NCBI GenBank assembly: GCA_027625915.1 | Contig: JANTQA010000032.1 | Span: 2,604,001 to 2,668,000, forward strand | Reading direction: 5' to 3' | Origin: Anaeramoeba flamelloides | Lineage: Eukaryota > Metamonada > Anaeramoebidae | Length of the DNA: 64,000 bases | In this document: positions 57,898-64,000 of the stretch, in pieces | How the letters are laid out: each line of letters opens with the position of its first letter | How positions within the stretch are numbered: the stretch's first letter is position 1 | The notes under the pieces: model-generated | Seen by the model: the letters and a program-made list of their open reading frames with translations, nothing else | Told to the model about the DNA's origin: nothing | Databases searched by the model: none | Program-made: the position numbers and the translations under genes

Positions 57898-58181
57898 AAT
57901 AAGATTAGAAAATAGGTCATGGAATGACCCACCTTTAATCTTATTTAAACCCATGGTAGATATACCATTTAATATTTGTTACCAATCAAACAAATATAGA
58001 GGGTTGTTATATTTTCATTTCTGTACTGTTTTGTATAAAACATAGATGAAAATAATTAAATTATTATTTTTTGAGTTTCTTCAAAAAATAATTGGAATCA
58101 CCCACTTATTAATATAAGCGCCCAACAGATTGGTATAACAATTATATTTATATAATAATTGTAAAGATTCCCCCACCAATT
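57898..58181 (+). ncRNA. candidate structured RNA, about 285 nt of consecutive hairpins
   Basis: Perfect or near-perfect stems follow one another. 57898-57907 pairs with 57936-57945 (10 bp), enclosing GGTCAT/ATGACC (57915-57920 with 57924-57929). ATGGTA/TACCAT is at 57953-57968. ATATTTGTT/AACAAATAT is at 57972-57997. TTTTCAT..ATGAAAA encloses TGTTTT/AAAACA (58012-58052). TTATTTTTTGA/TCAAAAAATAA is at 58064-58091. CTTAT/ATAAG is at 58105-58118. ACAATTAT/ATAATTGT is at 58138-58162. GGAATC (58094-58099) pairs with GATTCC (58166-58171), or AATTGG with CCAATT. GC-richer single-stranded patches (ACCC, CGCCC, CCCCCACC) interrupt an AT-rich setting, and T runs follow on the plus strand. It matches no RNA family I know by sight; RNase P/MRP, snRNA and SRP signatures were not found. 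Strand is inferred from the T runs. Confidence 0.45.
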
Positions 58182-58415
58182 TTGTTAAAAAAATTTTTTT
58201 TTATAATTTTTTTATATTTTTTTTGTCTAAATAATTTAAATTAATTCTAATAACATCACTAAATTAGATTTTGTTTTTAAATAGAATAAAAATAAAAATC
58301 ATTTTCTTTTTAACTTTACTCTAATTAAATTTAAAATAATAATCTAATAATATTAAGACAATCAATTTTAATTATTTATTTAGTATTTTTATTTTATTTT
58401 CTATTTGTATTCAAA

Positions 58416-58482
58416 TCTATCTCTATCCCTATCTCTATCTCTATCTCTATCTCTATCTCTATCTCTATCTCTATCTCTATCT
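58416..58482. repeat. (CTATCT)n hexanucleotide microsatellite
   Basis: About eleven units, one CCCTAT variant near the left end. Confidence 0.9.
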
Positions 58483-58581
58483 TTATATATCTATTTTAAT
58501 TTTTATCTATTTTTTTTTATTATATTCTATTTATATTTCTAAATCTAAATCTAAATCTTGATTTTAATTTTATTATAGATA

Positions 58582-58712
<131 letters not shown>

Positions 58713-58737
58713 TTAAACAAAAATTCAAAATTTTCAT

Positions 58738-59090
58738 CACAGTTAACAAATTCAACACAATTACAATAATAAAATTTCATTGAAATTTGAAATAATTTTG
58801 ATCTTTTAAACATTTTTATCATTATTTCATCTATTTTTTTTTTTTTTTGTTTTCATTTCATTTTTTTTTTAAATACCCGACTTTGTTTTCTATCTAAATT
58901 TTTTAAAAGATTTTTATTATTGGGAAATTGGGTCCGTCAATTAGAAGAACCCAAATAAAATTAGTTGATTATATCTAACCTTTTGATCGATCAATATTGA
59001 AATAGAATTTCAACCAATTTATCATTATGTTTTTATTTGTTTTTCTCTCTCCAAAATTTTTAACACACCAATTGATTTATTATTATAAAT
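58738..59090 (+). mobile_element. truncated family C element
   Basis: Keeps the interior (ACCTTTTGATCGATCAATAT-like core at about 58979, then TTTCAACCAATTTATCA) and part of the left half. The right terminal repeat is absent. Confidence 0.5.
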
Positions 59091-59269
59091 AAATATTTAT
59101 TTTTTGTTTTGTGAGTATTGTAATTTATTTACAATTGTTTTCATTTTTATTATAAAATAGTTCTAATTTGGTATTTCTTCTTGAATTGATTAAATAAGAT
59201 TTTTTTTAAGAGAAAGAATTTTGGACTTTTAAAACGATTGAACGAGAGTTAACTATTAATATATATATA

Positions 59270-59468
59270 CAGTCAGTTTCACTTTTAAGGCACAAACTTT
59301 CAACGAAATTTAAGGCACAATAAAAATCTCAAATTAAGGCACAAAATTCAAATTCTAGTAAAAATAAATTGTAAATAAAAAAAATTCCAAATTTTGTACC
59401 TTAATTTGAGATTTTTTTTGTGCCTTAAATTTCGTTGAAAGTTTGTGCCTTAAAAGTGAAACTGACTG
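59270..59468. mobile_element. family A palindromic MITE, fresh copy (199 bp)
   Basis: CAGTCAGTTTCACTTTTAAG at the left, with its near-exact inverse at the right, TA on both sides (59268-59269 and 59469-59470). Each arm carries three AAGGCACA units; in the left arm they lie at 59287, 59312 and 59336, spaced 24-25 bp. No ORF. Ends and TA target fit a Tc1/mariner-type non-autonomous element. Confidence 0.85.
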
Positions 59469-59668
59469 TATATATATATGTATATATATATATATATATA
59501 ATCTAATTTCCAAAAAAAAAAACAATAAAAGATCCAAAATGTATATTTATAAAAAAATGTTTTATTTTTTATTTGTTTTATTTACCAAAAACACATCAAA
59601 TTATTTGATTCAATGAATTATTGGTAAATAAGTAAAAATAAATAAAATCTATTTCTTAATAATAAATA

Positions 59669-59864
59669 CAGTCAATTTCACTTTTAAGGCACAAAATTTC
59701 AACGAAATTTAAGGCACAATAAAAATCTCAAATTAAGGCACAAAATTCAAATTCTAGTAAAAATAAATTGTAAAAAAAAAAATTCCAAATTTTGTGCCTT
59801 AATTTGGGATTTTTTTTGCCATAAATTTTGTTGAAATTTTGTGCCTTAAAAGTGAAACTAACTG
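59669..59864. mobile_element. family A palindromic MITE (196 bp)
   Basis: TA-flanked, 200 bp from the previous copy. A few changes in the right arm (AAACTAACTG end). Confidence 0.8.
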
Positions 59865-60372
59865 TATTTTTTTATCAGTTTATTGTTTCAGGTTAGTTTT
59901 TTCGTTTTAAATTAGAGGATTAATATCAATTATTTGAAATAAATTCGAGAAAAAAAAATAATATCAGCATTTCAAAAAAAAAACCAATCAATTAATAATT
60001 TTAAATTAAAAAAAAAACAATAAAATAATAATATTAACTAAATATTTGATAAATTTGAATTAAAATTCAGTTCTAAAAAAATATTTCGTAATTAAAGTAA
60101 TTTGTTAATTAAAACAATTTCAAATAAAATTTTATTCATTTATAATTGAATTTAAATATAATTCAAGAAGAATTAATTATATTTAATTTTAACGATAAGA
60201 GAATTTGATACATTTTTTGGTAGAAAATGTTGAAACCGAACCCATATTTTTGAAAATAAATAATTTTTAAAGAATAATAAAAAAAATGACTTTATATCAG
60301 TGAAAGAATTAATTATTGTGAATTGAATAATTCTAAATTTTTCCTAAAATCATTACCATAAAATTAACAATT
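59865..60372. other. no gene seen
   Basis: AT-rich sequence between a MITE and the 3' end of the transposon coding region. No terminal repeat of the transposon was identified. Confidence 0.45.
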
Positions 60373-63200
60373 TTAAATATCTTCAAATGATATACTGTTT
60401 AATGAAATATCATTTAAATGAAAATATTCTATATATAAACTATTAATTTTAGGTTCTAACTCTTGATTAGTCTCTATTGGGATATTGTTTCGAATCGAAT
60501 TGTTATTATTAGTAATCGGTATATTTTCATCTTTAGTCTCCAAACTTAGATCACCAGATTGAGAAAAATTCAAATTTTGATTGTTTGTATAAGGGAGACC
60601 ACACATTCTAAAAATACTTTTGAATATTTTCTGAAGAAATACTCAAATAAGCTTCTCTAACCTTTGAATCCTTTTCTTCAAAATTTTTAAATGAAAGATC
60701 TTTTATTTTATTTTTTAAATTTGAAAAAAATGTATTATCAAGAGGACTAACAGAACTCGCGGAATAACTTGGAGTAAATAAAATCTTAATTTTTGAATTT
60801 TCTAATTTTTCAACTATTTTTTTATTATGATGAGATTTTAAATTATCCCAAATTAATAAATCGCCTGGTTTAGCAATTTGTAAAAAACAATCGACCCATT
60901 TCAAACAATGTTTTAACCACATACCGGAAACACTAGGCTCTACTAAAACCTTTTTATATTTTTTTTGTCGATATTTTGCCGGTAAACTTTTAATCCCTAT
61001 CAAAGGCATTCGATCACCCAAATGGGAAATACAACTTATAAAACTATCTTTTAAATTTTTTTTCGTTATTCGAATATTATTTTTTGGATTTTTTTTTCTA
61101 GTATATGTATATATACTAGTGTTCGAATTCCATATCCCAGTTTCATCCATACACCAAATACGAAATTCTTTTTCATTGTGGTGTAATTTCCAATAATTAA
61201 AAACATCTTTTCTGAATTTTTTTATTTTTTTAAAATGATTTTTTTGAAAACATTGGGGATTTTTTTTTGAGATTCTATGTTTTGAAAACCCCATTGATCT
61301 TAATTTTTTCGAAACCCAACTTTGAGTAGGTTTCCAATTACAGAGTTCAAAAACTTTTTGTTGAACAGCTTTATAATTTACAATATAACCTGTATCATTT
61401 TGATGATCAATCCATTTTTCTAATTTCATTAAATCATATTTTGATAATATGGATTTTGAGCCACGTTTCCGAACTCTTTTTTTTTTGGGCTTTCTTTCTC
61501 ATGTCTTTATGAATCCATCTTTTTAAAGTTGAATGGTTAATTCCAAAAAATATAGAAATCATTTTGATTCCATATTTTTTAGTTAATTTGGATATCTCAT
61601 TTTTATCATATAAGGTCAAATTTTTTCGAAAAACATTTTTCTGGATTTTTTAATTGTTGAAACTTTATTTTAAATTTATTTTTTAATCTTGTAATTAAGG
61701 ACGAACTCACTGTAATATCAAATTTTGATCTTATAATATTGATAATTTCATTGTTTGTACAAACATTTAAAAAATGGTTTAATAAATTGGATTTGATAAT
61801 TCGATAATTTTGATCTTGATAATCGATTATTTTGAGAATTAATTTTCATTTTTTGAGAATTTAAAGCCCATTTATAGGCTGTTTTTGGATTTATAAATAA
61901 ATTTTTAGAAATTTCATTTAATTTTTTTTTACCCTGTTTTTTTGAGAATTTTTTTAAAATAAATACTAAATTCCTGTTTTCCTTTTTTTTGTTAAAAATT
62001 TTGGTAAAGAAATTTTTTGTTTCTTTTTTTTTAGTTGAATAATTGTTTTTTTATATTTTTTTTCCTGGATATTTAAATTTTTTTCTTGATTTTGAATTTC
62101 TTCCTCAGGGATTTTATCAAAATTATAAGAAGAAATTAAATTTTCATTAAAAAAAGTTGTTTGTGAAATTCTTTTCAAAGTGGATTCTGAAAACATATTT
62201 AAAAATTGGTTATTATTGAAGAAAAACTTTTGGTGAAAAAATTTGAAATTTTTTTTTTTTTTTTTAAAAAAAATTAGAAAATTTTTGTTTTTTTTTGTTT
62301 TTTTTTACCTTTGATTTTTTTTCAATATTTTCAGCAATTTTTTTTTGAGAGATTTTGTTTTTGATTTGCCATTTTTTATCGTTTTCATGGATTTTTTTAT
62401 AAAGTGCTTTTAAATTTTCTGAAAGTCGATATTCTTTTCTTGAGCTGAAACGGGTATTAAATGAGTTTATTACATTTTCATTTTTTTGAAATTTTTTTCG
62501 TTTGAGATATTTAGTTGGTTTATAATACTCATTGGTTTCGGAAATAATTTTTTGTAATAAGTTTTTTTTGGTTTTAAAAATTATAATTTTTTTATTTGGT
62601 TTTAATATTTTTTTGGTTTGTTCAATTTCTTTGGTTTGGTTTTTGTTTATTTGGACCATGATCACAATTGGTTGAATTTTGATCATTTATCGTCGATGTG
62701 TTTGTAGTGATAACTGGGTGGTGTAAATCTGTTTTACTCGAAATAGGTGGTATCCATTCATAATCCGACGTTGAATCAGAATCAGAATCATAATCAGAAT
62801 ATAAAAATGTTTCAGAATTTTTGGAAAGTGAAGGATGATTAAAAAGTTCTTTTTCTTGAATTATTAAAAAGATCCGAACTTAAAAAATGGATTTAAATTT
62901 TTATTGATAGCAATTCCATTTATATCATTGGTGGGTGTGAGGGGAGGGGGCGTGGATGATGGGTGATGATGATTTCTTATTTCATTATTATTGTTAGATT
63001 GTTTTTCTGTGGCAATAACATTAAAATTAATTTCATTTTTATTAATTTGATTCGTATTTGAATAATCATTTAAAATATTTTTTTAAATTGGAAATTTTTT
63101 TAAAAATTAAAGAACTAAGATTTTTTAATATTTCTTCACCTTCTTCTAATTCTTTTACACTTTTGATAAAATTCAACTGATCCTTCTTTTGACAAATTGA
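60373..63200 (-). mobile_element. decayed IS630/Tc1/mariner-type DNA transposon, transposase region
   Basis: A minus-strand transposase reading runs through several frames. Catalytic part 61429-60608: the first Asp is in RIWCMDETGIW, the second in LLIWDNLKSHH and the third in SPLDNTFF, spaced DD35D. A helix-turn-helix candidate (ISIFFGINHSTLKRWIHKD) lies at 61434-61619, and KPTQSWVSKKLRSMGFSKHR is a second DNA-binding helix. The C-terminal FRMCGLPYTN continues at 60606 after a one-base slip. Further upstream an unusually long N-terminal region includes an acidic serine stretch (YDSDSDSTSDYEW, about 62790) and HHHPSSTPPPLTP. Frame changes fall mostly at T/A runs (for example about 61480 and 60609). 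Terminal repeats were not found, so exact ends are unknown. Family A MITEs lie on both sides and may be mobilised by such an enzyme, which is inference. Confidence 0.75.
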
Positions 63201-63399
63201 AGGATTAATTAATGGTTGAAATTTCTATATTTAATATTTGTTTGGTTGATTAATTTAGAAATAAAATACAGATTAATTAATTTAGAAGCAATTAAATAAT
63301 ATAATAGTTAGTTAAATATTTATAATAAAGATGAATGAATTAATTAATAAATAAATCATAAGAAATAATTAATTAAAATAGAAAATAATTAATTAATTA

Positions 63400-63596
63400 C
63401 AGTCAGTTTCACTTTTAAGGCACAAACGTTCAACGAAATTTAAGGCACAAAAAAATCTCAAATTAAGGCACAAAATTTGTAATTTTTTTTTTTTACAATT
63501 TATTTTACTAGAATTTGAATTTTGTGCTTTAATTTGAGATTTTTATTGTGTCTTAAATTTCGTTGCTAGTTTGTGCCTTAAAAGTGAAACTGACTG
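63400..63596. mobile_element. family A palindromic MITE (197 bp)
   Basis: CAGTCAGTTTC..GAAACTGACTG, TA-flanked, inserted in TTAATTAATTA-type sequence. Confidence 0.85.
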
Positions 63597-63690
63597 TATT
63601 ATAGAAATTAATTAATTACTAAATTAATTAGTTATAATAGAAATTAATAAATTAATTAAATAATTAGTAATTTGTGTAAAAAATTGATTA

Positions 63691-63878
63691 CAGTCAGTTT
63701 CACTTTTAAGGCACAAACTTGCAACGAAATTTAAGGCACACAAAAAATCTCAAATTAAGGCACAAAATTCATAGATAAAAATAAATTGTAAAAAATAAAA
63801 TTCCAAATTTTGTGCCTTAATTTGAGATTTTTTTTTAAATTTCGTAGAAAGTTTGTGCCTTAAAAGTGAAACTGACTG
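63691..63878. mobile_element. family A palindromic MITE (188 bp)
   Basis: Same ends and TA flanks. About 10 bp shorter than the others, through small losses in both arms. Confidence 0.85.
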
Positions 63879-63888
63879 TAATTTAAAA

Positions 63889-63894
<6 letters not shown>

Positions 63895-63928
<34 letters not shown>
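63895..63928. repeat. (TA)n microsatellite
   Basis: About 17 TA units between two MITEs, with ATTATTATTA after it. Confidence 0.9.
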
Positions 63929-63933
<5 letters not shown>

Positions 63934-63940
63934 ATTATTA

Positions 63941-64000
63941 CAGTCAGTTTCACTTTTAAGGCACAAACTTTCAACGAAATTTAAGGCACAAAAAAAAAAT
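63941..64000. mobile_element. family A MITE, cut by the window edge
   Basis: The first 60 bp match the left arm exactly (CAGTCAGTTTCACTTTTAAG and two further AAGGCACA-spaced units). The element continues beyond the window. Confidence 0.8.

Noticed and set aside
59669-63596. Composite transposon with family A MITEs as ends around the transposase.
   Set aside because: Each flanking MITE is complete with its own TA duplication, so independent insertions explain the layout. Kept only as a possibility in the findings.

Overview
The window reads as nuclear DNA of a very AT-rich, intron-bearing unicellular eukaryote. Evidence: spliced GT..AG genes with clear eukaryotic orthologues (V-ATPase c, prefoldin 2, NOP2, eL41, RMND5/GID2, a USP25/28-type deubiquitinase, a VPS9 protein), long homopolymers, and low-complexity K/E/N-rich inserts inside otherwise conserved proteins. 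Stops are mostly TAA (TGA for the B-box gene), so the code looks standard. The taxon cannot be fixed from sequence alone. The KEKE/ENEN inserts, B-box protein and VPS9/PH-like protein remind me of amoeboid protists such as Anaeramoeba, which is only a guess.

Layout. 1-8 kb: the first exons of an LPCAT-like acyltransferase (minus), then repeats, then the 25-codon eL41 gene at 8013-8090 (plus). 8-17 kb: transposon-derived repeats, the large B-box protein (11935-14585, minus) and an unidentified candidate gene near 16.1-16.8 kb. 17-25 kb: a two-exon zinc-binding mini-protein (18524-18841, minus), repeats including a MITE with a perfect 9-bp target duplication, and a seven-helix membrane protein (23329-24558, minus). 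28-32 kb: NOP2 (minus, two exons around a 1.3-kb intron, one apparent frame slip in a G7 run). 33.8-36.4 kb: PH-like plus VPS9 protein (plus). 37.9-38.6 kb: prefoldin subunit 2 (plus). 42.2-43.6 kb: RMND5/GID2-type E3 subunit (plus). 45.7-46.5 kb: V-ATPase subunit c (minus, three exons). 49.2-56.7 kb: a USP25/28-like gene (minus) whose 4.77-kb intron is packed with nested transposon-like repeats and which carries a frame slip and two in-frame TAA codons. 57.9-58.2 kb: a run of consecutive perfect hairpins, a candidate structured RNA. 58.4-64 kb: microsatellites, a decayed IS630/Tc1/mariner-type transposon (about 60.4-63.2 kb, minus), and five copies of a palindromic TA-flanked MITE.

The recognised genes are housekeeping (ribosome and rRNA methylation, chaperone, proton pump, ubiquitin ligase and protease, membrane trafficking) and do not form a pathway cluster. 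The distinctive content lies between them: at least seven short repeat families with terminal inverted repeats, one built from a mosaic of interchangeable hairpin modules. No retroviral, LTR or capsid-bearing element was recognised. Coordinates of repeats are by-eye and good to about 10-20 bp unless a target duplication is given.
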